This document shows, in pieces, positions 34,923 to 44,333 of a DNA stretch of 64,000 nucleotides (position 1 is the stretch's first letter; the number at the start of each line of letters is the position of its first letter). The stretch comes from Hyphomicrobiales bacterium (GTDB lineage: Bacteria; Pseudomonadota; Alphaproteobacteria; Rhizobiales; Beijerinckiaceae), in NCBI GenBank assembly GCA_004144595.1, contig SEEM01000015.1, positions 1 through 64,000 on the forward strand, given 5' to 3'. Both the position numbers and the translations under genes were made by a program. A model generated the notes under the pieces. It searched no databases, was not told the DNA's origin, and worked only from the letters and a program-made list of their open reading frames with translations.

Positions 34923-37900
34923 TGCGACGGCTCCTCACCCTTCCGCGCCTCGCGCTCTTTACCTTGCTGCTGACGGCGGGCTTCCTGTTCTCGGCCCATT
35001 TCGGCGGCTTCGCCCAGAATGCCCAGACCGATCGCGGCGTCGTCGCCGATCTGATCTCCAAGGCCTTGTCGAGCAGCACGAGCCAGGTCTCGATCGGGGA
35101 GGTCAACGGCGCGCTCTCCTCGGATGTCGAGATTCGCGACATCGTGCTCTCGGACCGCGACGGCGCCTGGCTGCGCCTCGACCGCGTCCGCCTGATCTGG
35201 ACGCGCAGCGCCCTGCTGCTGCGGCGGCTCGATGTCGACCGGCTGGAGATCGGCAAGCTCGAAATTCTGCGCAAGCCAGCGCCGCAGCCGGCCGCCACGG
35301 CGCCGCAGAGCAACGAGCCGATCCTGCCCGAGCTGCCGCTCAAGGTCATCATCCGTGCGTTCCAGCTCAACGAGCTGGCGCTCGGTGAGCCCGTGCTCGG
35401 CGTCGCTGCGCGGCTGAGCGCCAGCGGCGCAGCACGCCTCGGGCCCCCCAACGAGGGTCTCGACCTCAAGCTCGAGGCGAAGCGGCTCGACAGGGGCGGG
35501 CTCTTCGACGTCGTGATGTCCTTCGTGCCGGAAAGCACGCGCCTGCAGCTGACCGCAAAGCTTGACGAGCCCGCGGGCGGCCTGATCTCGAAGGTCGCCG
35601 GCCTGCCGGGCGAGCCGCCGGTGAAGCTCGATCTCACGGGCGACGGTCCTCTCGATTCCTTCCGCTCCAGCCTCGTCTTTACGGCGGGCCCGACCATCGG
35701 CGCCAACGGTTCGGCGACGATGGCTCGCGCCGGGGTAGAGCGTTCTCTCGCACTGGCGCTCGATGCCCGAATCGAAGGGCTGATGCCGCCGCCGGTGGCG
35801 CCGGTTTTCGCCGGCTCGACCAAGCTCGACGGCTCGGTCGGCTTCCGCGACGACGGCGGCGTCGATATCCGCAATCTCGCACTGGTCTCGGCACTGGCGC
35901 GCCTCGACGTGCTCGGCCGCTATAGTCCCGACAAGACGCTCGATCTGCGCGTTAGCGCGGCCTCCCGCCCCAACGAGGGTGGGCGCACGGTCGCCTCCGG
36001 CACCGAGATCGGCAAGCTCGCCTTCGACGCGACGATCCGTGGCCCGGTCGCCGGACCGACCGTCGTCGCAAAGCTCGACGCCAACGACGCCAAGCTGCCG
36101 ACGGGGCAGTTCGGCAAGGTCGCGCTCACCTTCAACGCGACGCCGACCGGCACCATCGGCGAGCCGGGCACCCGCATCGCCCTGACCTCCGACGGCGAGG
36201 CCAGCGGGATCGTGTTGGCCGACAAGGCGCTGATGCGCGCGGTCGGCGACAAGGTCACCTTCACCCTGCGCGGTACCGGGCAGGATGACGGCACCGCTGA
36301 TTTCGAGATGCTGAAGCTCGCGATGTCCGGGGTCGAGCTCGATTATCGCGGCAAGCTCGGCCAGGCGCGCATGCTCGGCCAGCTCAAGGCGACGCTGCCC
36401 GATCTTGCCCGTCTGAGTGGCCTCGCCGGGCGCCCGCTCGGCGGCAGGGCGGATATCGCCGCCGATCTGGACGCGACGCCGCATCTCAACACCTACACGG
36501 CGGTGCTTTCGGGCAAGGCCGAGCGTCTCACGACGGGCGAAGCCGCGCTCGACCGTCTGCTCGCCGGCAATCTGACACTGGCTGGCCGCGTCAATGCGCT
36601 CGCCGGCGACTACACGGTGAGCGGCCTGCGTGTTGCGGGGCAGCACGCCGCCTTCACCGCCGATGGTTCGATCGGGCAGCAGCAATCGGATCTGAAGCTC
36701 GCGCTGAATCTGCCGGACATGAAGCGCGCCGACCCGCGCCTCTCAGGGCGCGCTGATGTCACCGCGCAGATCACCGGCCCGCAGAACAAACTGGATGCCA
36801 CGGCCCGCATCGCCGTCGCCAATGCGACCGCGCTCGCCCGGCCGATCCCGCGCCTGACGATCGATGTCGCCGCAAAGGACCTGCAGGGCGCGCTCGACGC
36901 CAGCGTTACCCTGTCCGGCGAAGTCGATTCCAAGCCGGCAACCGGCTCGCTGCGCCTCGCGCGCCAGCCCGACGATGGCTGGAATCTCTCGACGCTCGAT
37001 TTCGCGCTGGGCTCGGTCCGGCTGAATGGCGGCCTGACGCTCGATCCGGCCAGCCGCGCCACTGGGCGCCTGACGCTCGCCGCGCGCAATCTCGACGATC
37101 TCTCGGCCCTGGCGCTGACCAAGCTCGGCGGACAGCTCGATGCGGATCTCGTCCTGGCGGCGCCGGAGGGCCGGCAGGATATCGACCTGACCGCCCGTGG
37201 CTCGCGCCTTGCCGGGCCCTCGCTGACGATCGACAAGCTCGATGCCCGCGCCAATGCCCGCGACATCTATGGCCGCCCGATGCTCGACGCCGCCGTCGCC
37301 GTTGATCGCGCCGTGGCGGCCGGCGAGGTGATCAGCGGCATTCGCTTCGATTCGAAGGGTGCGCCCGATGCCAGCGCCTTCACGCTGAACGCCAATGCCC
37401 GCGGCTTCGTCTTGAAGAGCGCCGGCCGGCTCGTTCCCGGCGAGCCGCTGAAGCTGGAGCTTGCCTCCTTCGACGCGCGCCGAGACGGCCGTGCGATCAC
37501 GCTTGCCAATCCCGCCGCATTCAGCTTCCCGGCCTCCGGTGTCGAGATCGCCAATCTGGCGCTGCTCATCGACAAGGGGCGGGTGACGCTCGACGGCCGC
37601 GCTGGCGAGACGCTCGATCTGCGCTTCGCCGCCCGCGACGTGCCGCTTTCCGCTGCGAGCATCGTGGCTCCCAGCCTGAAGCTCGGCGGCACGCTGAACG
37701 CCGAGGCGCAGGTCAAGGGCAGGCCGGGCGATCTCTCTGGCCCGTGGAAGTTCAGGATCGCGCAGCTCGTGACGCCTGAAACCCGTCAGGCCGGCCTGCC
37801 GCCGGTCGAGATTCAGGGCGAGGGCGCGCTCAGGGGCGATGCCACCGGCATGACCGCCACTGTGAACGCCGGGAAGGGCGCGACCCTGACCCTGCGCGGC

Positions 37901-39241
37901 ACGGCCCCGCTCAACGCCCTCGGTCCGCTCGATCTCACGGCCCAGGGCCGCGTCGACGCCGCGCTCGCCAACACCATGCTGGCCGCAAACGGTCAGCGCG
38001 TTACGGGCGCGGTTGCGCTGGACATGCGCGCCGGCGGAACGGCTTCTGCTCCGCGCCTCAGTGGCAACGCGACCCTGACGGGCGGCAGCTTCACCGATGC
38101 CCTGCAAGGCATCCGCCTCAACGCCATCGAGGCGCGGATCGCCGCCAACGGCGACAATCTGACGATCGAGCGCGCCTCCGCCCAGACACCCAATGGCGGC
38201 ACGATCTCCGGGAGCGGCCAGGTCAAGGTTGATCCCGGCGCCGGATTCCCGGGCACGATCCGCATTCGCGGCGACCGCGCCCAGCTTGTCTCCAGCGGAT
38301 TGGTGACCGCGGTGGCCGGGCTCAATCTCGAGATCAACGGCCCGCTGGCGCAGCGTCCGCGCCTCAGCGGCCGGATCGACATCGCCTCGCTGGACGTCTC
38401 CGTGCCGGACCGCCTGCCCGCCACGCTGCGCCCGGTCGACGGGATCAAGCATGTGAACGCCAAGGGCGCCGCCGCCGCTCGCCTCGCTGCCGCTCGCAAG
38501 GCGCAGAAGGCTAGGGGGCGCGGCGGCCCCGCCACGCCGGCTTTCGATGCCGCGCTCGCCTTGACCGTTTCCGCCCCCAGCAAGGTCTTCATCCGTGGCC
38601 GCGGCATCGATGCCGAGCTCGGCGGCGAGATTCGCGTCGGCGGCACCTCTTCGGCTCCCGCGCTGGACGGCGGTTTCGAATTGCGCCGCGGCCGGCTCAG
38701 CGTCCTCACCCAGCGCCTGGATTTCAGCCGTGGCCGGCTGACCTTCGCGGGCGGGCTGATCCCCGAGCTCGACTTCATCGCCCAGACCAGCGCCGGCGAC
38801 GTCACCGCCCGGATCATCATCAGCGGTCCGGCCGACCAGCCGGTCTTCGCCTTCACCTCGCAGCCGGAATTGCCGCCCGACGAAGTGCTGTCGCGCCTGC
38901 TCTTCGCCCGCGCTTCAGGCTCGCTCTCGGCCTTCCAGGCCCTGCAGCTCGCTCAGGCCGCCGCCCAGTTCGCAGGCGGTGGTGGCGACGACACCTTCGA
39001 ACGGCTGCGCAAATCGCTTGGCGTCGACAATCTCGACATCCAGATGGGCGCGGGCGGGCCTACCGTCGGGGCCTCGCGCTATATCAGCGACAACATCTCG
39101 GTCGGCGTGAAGGTGGGCTCCAGGCCGGAGGATAGCGGCGTCTCGGTCGGCATCGACGTGACCAAGCGCCTCAAGCTCCAGGCAGAGACCGGAGCGGATG
39201 GCAGCGCTGCTGTCGGAATCGGGGCCGAGTGGGAGTACTGA
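34922..39241 (+). CDS. tamB: Translocation and assembly module protein TamB (DUF490)
   Basis: A 1439-residue protein with a single N-terminal membrane helix (about residues 7-28) and a very long beta-rich periplasmic region. It shares the architecture of TamB/AsmA-like bridge proteins. The C-terminal ~400 residues form the conserved DUF490 domain, with RGRLSVLTQRLDFSRGRLTFAGG, LDFIAQTSAGDVTARIIISGP and the terminal GAEWEY. It spans from the inner membrane to TamA. Its length is typical for alphaproteobacteria. The ATG overlaps the tamA stop codon by one base, so the two are co-translated. Confidence 0.94.
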   Translation: MRRLLTLPRLALFTLLLTAGFLFSAHFGGFAQNAQTDRGVVADLISKALSSSTSQVSIGEVNGALSSDVEIRDIVLSDRDGAWLRLDRVRLIWTRSALLLRRLDVDRLEIGKLEILRKPAPQPAATAPQSNEPILPELPLKVIIRAFQLNELALGEPVLGVAARLSASGAARLGPPNEGLDLKLEAKRLDRGGLFDVVMSFVPESTRLQLTAKLDEPAGGLISKVAGLPGEPPVKLDLTGDGPLDSFRSSLVFTAGPTIGANGSATMARAGVERSLALALDARIEGLMPPPVAPVFAGSTKLDGSVGFRDDGGVDIRNLALVSALARLDVLGRYSPDKTLDLRVSAASRPNEGGRTVASGTEIGKLAFDATIRGPVAGPTVVAKLDANDAKLPTGQFGKVALTFNATPTGTIGEPGTRIALTSDGEASGIVLADKALMRAVGDKVTFTLRGTGQDDGTADFEMLKLAMSGVELDYRGKLGQARMLGQLKATLPDLARLSGLAGRPLGGRADIAADLDATPHLNTYTAVLSGKAERLTTGEAALDRLLAGNLTLAGRVNALAGDYTVSGLRVAGQHAAFTADGSIGQQQSDLKLALNLPDMKRADPRLSGRADVTAQITGPQNKLDATARIAVANATALARPIPRLTIDVAAKDLQGALDASVTLSGEVDSKPATGSLRLARQPDDGWNLSTLDFALGSVRLNGGLTLDPASRATGRLTLAARNLDDLSALALTKLGGQLDADLVLAAPEGRQDIDLTARGSRLAGPSLTIDKLDARANARDIYGRPMLDAAVAVDRAVAAGEVISGIRFDSKGAPDASAFTLNANARGFVLKSAGRLVPGEPLKLELASFDARRDGRAITLANPAAFSFPASGVEIANLALLIDKGRVTLDGRAGETLDLRFAARDVPLSAASIVAPSLKLGGTLNAEAQVKGRPGDLSGPWKFRIAQLVTPETRQAGLPPVEIQGEGALRGDATGMTATVNAGKGATLTLRGTAPLNALGPLDLTAQGRVDAALANTMLAANGQRVTGAVALDMRAGGTASAPRLSGNATLTGGSFTDALQGIRLNAIEARIAANGDNLTIERASAQTPNGGTISGSGQVKVDPGAGFPGTIRIRGDRAQLVSSGLVTAVAGLNLEINGPLAQRPRLSGRIDIASLDVSVPDRLPATLRPVDGIKHVNAKGAAAARLAAARKAQKARGRGGPATPAFDAALALTVSAPSKVFIRGRGIDAELGGEIRVGGTSSAPALDGGFELRRGRLSVLTQRLDFSRGRLTFAGGLIPELDFIAQTSAGDVTARIIISGPADQPVFAFTSQPELPPDEVLSRLLFARASGSLSAFQALQLAQAAAQFAGGGGDDTFERLRKSLGVDNLDIQMGAGGPTVGASRYISDNISVGVKVGSRPEDSGVSVGIDVTKRLKLQAETGADGSAAVGIGAEWEY

Positions 39242-39620
39242 ATCGGCCTCGGCTTCCCGAAGGATGGGCGCAATGAGATTCGGCCCAGACCCGATTCCGT
39301 GATGCGATTCCCGGCCGCTGCAAGCCAAAAACCTCTTGTGCGGTGCCGTTGCGGTTAATGCTTGGTAAATTTCGGCGGTCAAAGCGTGGCTCGCCTGCAA
39401 CACCGGTTTCCAAAGCACCCCATTCACAGGTCCGAGAGGTTGATCGTGGTTGATCGGCGGGGCGGCTTTCGTATGGTGGAAATGCGTCGGGACAGTCCCG
39501 GTCGCTGTTTTTCGCCTTCGCCTCCGAATAAGTCGGTGACGCAGGCGAAAGGCCGGGAATAGGCGGGCAGGGGGCAGGCTGAAGCCCGAGGGTCTCGAAA
39601 CTCTTTTGGAGGTTACCAAA
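39242..39620. promoter_or_regulatory. Intergenic region and leader upstream of the porin gene
   Basis: A 379-base gap with no supported gene. It must hold the porin promoter and leader. Visible parts are a tandem GGTTGATCG repeat (39438-39446 and 39448-39456), and a small hairpin TTTTGG/CCAAAA (39604-39609 and 39616-39621) that encloses most of the GGAGG ribosome site (39608-39612) and reaches the A of the start codon. An open stretch at 39362-39562 has only a TTG start without a ribosome site, and I do not call it a gene. I could not fix -35/-10 boxes. Confidence 0.6.
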
Positions 39621-40928
39621 ATGAAGCTCGTCAAGAGCCTCCTCCTCGGTTCCGCCGCCGGCATCGCCGCGGTCGCCGGGGCTCAGGCCGCCGACCTTCC
39701 CTCGCGGAAGGCCGCTCCGGTCGAATACGTTCGTGTCTGCTCTGCTTTCGGCGCGAACTTCTTCTATCTGCCTGGCACCGACACCTGCCTCCGCGTTGGT
39801 GGTCGTGTCCGCGCCGAGTATTCGTTCGGTGAGCGCTGGAGCGCTGGCCAGGACGCGTTCGGTACCCGCGCTCGCGGTCGTATCTTCTTGGACGCCCGCA
39901 ACCAGACCGCTTACGGCACGCTGCGCACGTTCATCCGTTATGACGTCACGACCACCACGGGCGTGTATCGTTACAGCGGCACCAACTCGGCCGCCAACCG
40001 CTTCTCGTCGATCAACGGTGTGAACCAGGACAGCGGCGTCGATCTCGTCGACGCGGTCGTCCAGCTCGGCCCGTTGACCGCTGGTCGTACGGCGTCGATG
40101 TTCCAGTTCTACGCAAACGACTACACCTTCCACGGCGCGCGCACCTCTGACCGTCAGGTCAACCTGCTCGCCTACACCGCGTCCTTCGGTGGTGGCTTCA
40201 CCGCCACTGTGTCGCTGGAAGACCCGCGCACGACCGGCCGTCTCGGCACCGTCGCCGCCACCGGTGGCTACGCTGGCCTGACCTATCCTGACGTCGTCGG
40301 TCAGATCCGCGTCGATCAGGGCTGGGGTTCGGCTTCGCTGTCGGGCGCATTCGGTGATCGCAGCACCTACAGCTCGCCGTTCGTCGGTGGCACCGGTGCC
40401 AAGCAGGATGAAATGGGCTGGGCTGTCCAGGCTGGCGTGAAGATCAACCTGCCGATGCTCGCCTCTGGCGACGCTCTGTTCCTGCAGGCTGCTTATGCCG
40501 ATGGCGCTCTTGAGTACATCGGTTGGGGTGCCAACGCCGGTCACGGCCGCGTCGCGGCCTTCCCGGTCGGCAACTACGGTGTCGAGTTCGGCCGTCTGAA
40601 GTCGAACACCGGCTACACCCTGCTCGCCGCCATGCGCCACTACTGGGCCCCGTCGATCCGTTCGGACCTCTTGGTCTCGTACTCGGCTCTCGAGACGGCT
40701 GGCTTCATCCCGGGCTCGACTCGCTCGTTTGATCCGAAGGAGCTTGTTGCCAGCGCCAGCCTCGTTTGGTCGCCGGTTGCCGGCCTCGACATCGGTGTCG
40801 AGGTTCTCTACGCCCGCACCGAGTTCGGTGGTCGCGTTCCGGACGCCAAGTCCTTCGCTATCAACGGCAAGACCATCAAGTCGGACGACTCCTGGAGCGG
40901 CCGTCTCCGCGTTCAGCGCGACTTCTGA
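39621..40928 (+). CDS. Major outer-membrane porin (porin_2/Omp2b-like family)
   Basis: A 435-residue trimeric-porin-type protein. Residues 1-22 are a signal peptide ending AGAQA. The mature protein begins ADLPSRKAAPVEYVRVC and has FFYLPGTDTCLRVGGRVRAEY, the signature of Rhizobiales porins, and ends in ...RVQRDF with the C-terminal phenylalanine needed for Bam recognition. The start is the ATG at 39621 after GGAGG. Codon use is unlike the neighbours, with many T-ending codons (GGT, CGT, GCT), as expected for a very highly expressed gene. A strong terminator follows at 40951-40979. Confidence 0.95.
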   Translation: MKLVKSLLLGSAAGIAAVAGAQAADLPSRKAAPVEYVRVCSAFGANFFYLPGTDTCLRVGGRVRAEYSFGERWSAGQDAFGTRARGRIFLDARNQTAYGTLRTFIRYDVTTTTGVYRYSGTNSAANRFSSINGVNQDSGVDLVDAVVQLGPLTAGRTASMFQFYANDYTFHGARTSDRQVNLLAYTASFGGGFTATVSLEDPRTTGRLGTVAATGGYAGLTYPDVVGQIRVDQGWGSASLSGAFGDRSTYSSPFVGGTGAKQDEMGWAVQAGVKINLPMLASGDALFLQAAYADGALEYIGWGANAGHGRVAAFPVGNYGVEFGRLKSNTGYTLLAAMRHYWAPSIRSDLLVSYSALETAGFIPGSTRSFDPKELVASASLVWSPVAGLDIGVEVLYARTEFGGRVPDAKSFAINGKTIKSDDSWSGRLRVQRDF

Positions 40929-40950
40929 TCGGTTTCGATCTCTAGTCAGG

Positions 40951-40979
40951 AAGCCCCGGGGAAACCCGGGGCTTTTTTT
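40951..40979 (+). terminator. Factor-independent terminator after the porin gene
   Basis: A perfect 9-bp stem AGCCCCGGG/CCCGGGGCT with a GAAA tetraloop is followed by seven T residues (40973-40979). It begins 23 bases after the porin stop codon. Confidence 0.95.
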
Positions 40980-41189
40980 ATGTGGGTTATCCTGGCGTCG
41001 CTGTTGACGGAGCCCTTTCGTCCGGCCTGATCTGGCAGGGGCGGTCCGGCCGCGATCCCACAGGGGTTCGGCTTTGATCGTTCCTTGAATCGATATCTGC
41101 GGATTGCTCGACAAGTCGTTGAGAAAATAGAGCGATCTCGAAGGGGATACCTGCGCCGACTTGGGTCGATGCAGGGCAGGGGGCGGTGC

Positions 41190-43541
41190 ATGTCTCAACC
41201 GGCGCGTTGGCTATGGGGGGTGATCCCACTCGGCTTGTTGTGGGGAGCCGGAAATCTCGCGCTCGATTCAGCCATCGAGCGCGATGTCGGCTCGCGCGCC
41301 GAGCAGGCCGTGGCAGCCGTGGCCGGCACGACGCCGGGCGCCCGTCCGATCGTTGCCCAGGTCGATGGCCGCGACGTCACCATCGGCGGTGAAGTCCTGT
41401 CCTCCGATGGCGCGACCAAGGCGATGGCCCGGCTGCACGGAGAGTTCGGCGTGCGCCGGACGCTCGGCGGGTTATCTCAGGTCGTCGCGCAGAAACCCTA
41501 TTCCTGGTTCGCCAGTCGCCAAGCGGACAGCGTGACCCTCGGTGGCTTCGTCCCGGATCTCGACACGGCTGCCGCCAATACGGCGGTCGCATCGGCGGCG
41601 TTGCCCGGTTTGCGGATCGACGATCGCCAGACGGTCGCCTTCGGCGCGCCGGAGGGTTTCGGCGCGATGGCGGTCGCGATGCTGGCCGAGCTGCCGAAAT
41701 TGGTCTCGGGGCGGGTTACAATCGACGATGGCCGCTTCTGCATAGAGGGCAAGGCGGCCAGCTCGGATGCTTTCCTGGCCCTCGAAGCGGCAATGGCGCA
41801 GGCGGAGCGGCCGGGCTTCCGAACTGTCAAATGCGATCTCGAGCCACCAGCCGTGACACCTTATCGCTGGAGCGCCGAACATGAGGCCGGCGGGGGCGTC
41901 GTGCTGCGTGGCTTCTACCCCGATCACGAGGCGCGCGGTCAGATACTGGCGACGGTGCGACAGGCGCTCGTCGCAGGCACGGTCCTTCGCGACGAGACCA
42001 AGCCGGCGCTCGGCGCGCCATCGGCCCTTCTCGCGAAGATCGCGCGTGCAGTCGGGGATCTGGCACGGCTGCGGCAAGGCAAGGTCGAGATCAACGGCGA
42101 CGCCTATACGGTGGCCGGGAAGGGGCCCGATAGCTACGAGGCCTGCCAGGCCTTGCGCCTGCAGATCGCCCAGATGGATGGCCCTGATTCTGTCGCCCAG
42201 GCCGTGATCGAGTGCCCGCCCGCTCCGCCTCCGGTGCCGGTGGTCGTGCCGCTTCCGGAGGTACCGGGCCTGATCCTGCACGATGTCCTGCCCGCGCCGC
42301 CGAAGCCGTCAGGCTCCGCAGCGCCTTCGGAACCTGTGCCGGCCCCGGCGCAGCCGCAAAACGCCGTCTCGCCGCCGGCGGCAGCGGCGACGGTGACAGC
42401 CCCCCGTGCGGTGGCGCCCGTGCCGTTCGACTGGAGCGCTGTGCGCAGTGAGAATGGCCTGCGCCTCAATGGCAAGCTGCCGGACGAGGCGGCTCGCGCG
42501 AGCCTTCTTTCCGCGGCGCGTGGATTCTTTGGCGAAACGCCGGTGGATGACCGGATGAGCGTCGAGCCGGCGCTGCGATCGGAACTCGATCTGCCCGCGG
42601 CGACCGCCTTTGCGCTGGAGGCGCTGTCGAAGCTCAAGGCTGGTTCCGTGACGATCCGCGAAAAGACGTTCGCTGTCGCAGGCGAGATTGCCGACGCGGC
42701 GAGCCTGGCGGCGTTGCGTGAGTTTCTGGCGCGCAATGCTCCCGCCGGTCTGGCCTTGGCCAACCTGCCGGACGGCATCGTCGTACGGCCCTACGGACTG
42801 TCCCTCTCGGCGGATCGCACCGGCTTGCGGCTCTCCGGATACCTGCCCGATCAGGCGACGCAAGCAGTGCTGCGGGCGCTGGTCGGCGATTCCCCGTTGA
42901 AGGATCGTTTCGAGGATACCACGATCGTCGTGCCAGGCAGCCCTGCCGGCTTTGGCGCGGCGGCGCGCGCCGTGCTCGCCGATCTGCTGCGCCTCGATCT
43001 CGGTTCGGCCTCTGTGATGGACGATCGCGTCACGCTGCGCGGCCTGACCTGCCGGGAGCTGATCAAGAGCGAGGTCGAGACCAGCGCCGCCACCGGCCTG
43101 CCGCAGGGTTTCAAGGTGGATGCGGCGGTCAGCCTGCGCCAGACCGGTTGCGTCGTCGATCCGCCGGCGAGCTGCCAGAACGATCTCGACGGGCTGACCC
43201 GGCGCAACACCGTCCTGTTCGGGCAGGGAACCTCGGTCGTCGAGCTCGATGCCACGACCGAGCGCGTCATCGGCGAGGCTGCGGCCATCCTTGAGAAATG
43301 CCCGGGCTCGCCGGTCGTCATCGAGGGCCATGCCAATCGTGATGGCGAGCGGCGCGGCTTCGACAACATGGACCTGTCGCTGCGCCGGGCTCTGCGCGTG
43401 CGGGACGAACTGGCACGGCGCGGTATCGAGGCGGGTCAGCTCGCGGTCAAGGGCTATGGCAGCACCCGCCCGCTCGTGCCGCACGAGGCGCCGGAGGCCC
43501 GCGCGATGAACCGCCGCGTGCAGTTCACCGTGGCGAAGTAG
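41190..43541 (+). CDS. OmpA-family protein with four BON-like tandem repeats
   Basis: A 783-residue envelope protein. Residues 7-25 are hydrophobic (anchor or signal), and 50-100 form a first BON-like unit. Four ~105-residue repeats follow at about 103-210, 224-330, 412-520 and 534-645. Each starts P-(Y/F)-x-W/L, carries a G-hyphobic-x-G-(F/Y/L)-x-P-D motif (for example LNGKLPDE at 426-433) and a downstream G-S/K-V-x-I strand. A Pro/Ala-rich linker (342-411) splits the pairs. The C-terminal OmpA domain (670-783) holds the peptidoglycan-binding region VVIEGHANRDGERRGFDN...LSLRRALRVRDELARRGI. The start is the ATG at 41190. Earlier in-frame ATGs at 41085 and 41169 are possible. The exact function is unknown. 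Confidence 0.85.
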   Translation: MSQPARWLWGVIPLGLLWGAGNLALDSAIERDVGSRAEQAVAAVAGTTPGARPIVAQVDGRDVTIGGEVLSSDGATKAMARLHGEFGVRRTLGGLSQVVAQKPYSWFASRQADSVTLGGFVPDLDTAAANTAVASAALPGLRIDDRQTVAFGAPEGFGAMAVAMLAELPKLVSGRVTIDDGRFCIEGKAASSDAFLALEAAMAQAERPGFRTVKCDLEPPAVTPYRWSAEHEAGGGVVLRGFYPDHEARGQILATVRQALVAGTVLRDETKPALGAPSALLAKIARAVGDLARLRQGKVEINGDAYTVAGKGPDSYEACQALRLQIAQMDGPDSVAQAVIECPPAPPPVPVVVPLPEVPGLILHDVLPAPPKPSGSAAPSEPVPAPAQPQNAVSPPAAAATVTAPRAVAPVPFDWSAVRSENGLRLNGKLPDEAARASLLSAARGFFGETPVDDRMSVEPALRSELDLPAATAFALEALSKLKAGSVTIREKTFAVAGEIADAASLAALREFLARNAPAGLALANLPDGIVVRPYGLSLSADRTGLRLSGYLPDQATQAVLRALVGDSPLKDRFEDTTIVVPGSPAGFGAAARAVLADLLRLDLGSASVMDDRVTLRGLTCRELIKSEVETSAATGLPQGFKVDAAVSLRQTGCVVDPPASCQNDLDGLTRRNTVLFGQGTSVVELDATTERVIGEAAAILEKCPGSPVVIEGHANRDGERRGFDNMDLSLRRALRVRDELARRGIEAGQLAVKGYGSTRPLVPHEAPEARAMNRRVQFTVAK

Positions 43542-43550
43542 GAGGCGGCC

Positions 43551-44327
43551 ATGCTTTATCTCGCCAGCCAGTTCGTCTGGTTCCTGCTCGCCGCCTACGG
43601 TCTTGGCTTTGCCATGGGCTGGATCAGCCATGACGGCGGCAAGGTTCGCTTCTGGAGCGGCGCCTGGAATGTGGTCGCCCTGCTTTGGGTTGCCGGTGCC
43701 GCCGTGACCTGGTCCCAGCTCCTGAACGGCATGCAGGCGACCTGGGTCGAGACCGCATTGCTGTTCACCGCCGCCTACTGGGTGGGTTGCGTCTGCGCCG
43801 GCCTGGTACGGAAGCCGGCGGCCTCTGCAACCTCGCAGCCGAGCGCAGCGCCGGTCGCTCCGCCGCAGCCGGCCGTCGCGGTTTCCCCTGCATCGACGGT
43901 GCCGGCCGCGACATCGCCGAACCGATTGCCGCCCATCGAGAACGAGGCGGAGTTGCCCGGCCAGCGCCCTGCCGGGCTCGTCACCGCGCGCGACGAAAAG
44001 CCCGACGATCTCAAGCTGATCAAGGGCATCGGGCGCCAGAACGAAGGCCGGCTGCATGGGCTCGGGATCTGGCATTTCGAGCAGATCGCCGCCTGGACGC
44101 CAGCGAATGTCGAATGGATCGGCAGCTATCTCGCCTTTCCGGGCCGTATCGAGCGCGAAGACTGGGTAGGGCAGGCTGTGCTTCTGGCGGCCGGCACCGA
44201 GACCGCTTTCGCCAAGCGGGCCAACGCCGGCGAGGTCGAGACGTCGCGCGACGACGGTACGGCCGGACAGGCCAATATCGCGGAGATCGTCGAAGACAAC
44301 GCTGAAGCTAAAAGCCCGAAGTCCTGA
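43551..44327 (+). CDS. Membrane protein with C-terminal helix-hairpin-helix-like domain
   Basis: A 258-residue protein. Residues 4-22, 40-56 and 68-86 are membrane helices. A Pro/Ala-rich linker (90-130) leads to DDLKLIKGIGRQNEGRLHGLGIWHFEQIAAW (about 152-182), the helix-hairpin-helix-type domain often found at the C-terminus of NuoE-like and small membrane proteins. The rest (185-225) is the companion segment VEWIGSYLAFPGRIEREDWVGQA. It starts 9 bases after the OmpA-protein gene, so they form one operon. The role is unknown. The domain binds nucleic acids in some families, but a structural role is as likely. Confidence 0.82.
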   Translation: MLYLASQFVWFLLAAYGLGFAMGWISHDGGKVRFWSGAWNVVALLWVAGAAVTWSQLLNGMQATWVETALLFTAAYWVGCVCAGLVRKPAASATSQPSAAPVAPPQPAVAVSPASTVPAATSPNRLPPIENEAELPGQRPAGLVTARDEKPDDLKLIKGIGRQNEGRLHGLGIWHFEQIAAWTPANVEWIGSYLAFPGRIEREDWVGQAVLLAAGTETAFAKRANAGEVETSRDDGTAGQANIAEIVEDNAEAKSPKS

Positions 44328-44333
44328 AAGGGA

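Noticed and set aside
39355..39369. CtrA-like site TTAA-N7-TAAA upstream of the porin gene.
   Set aside because: The second half-site deviates from TTAA and there is only one occurrence. Position relative to a promoter is unknown.
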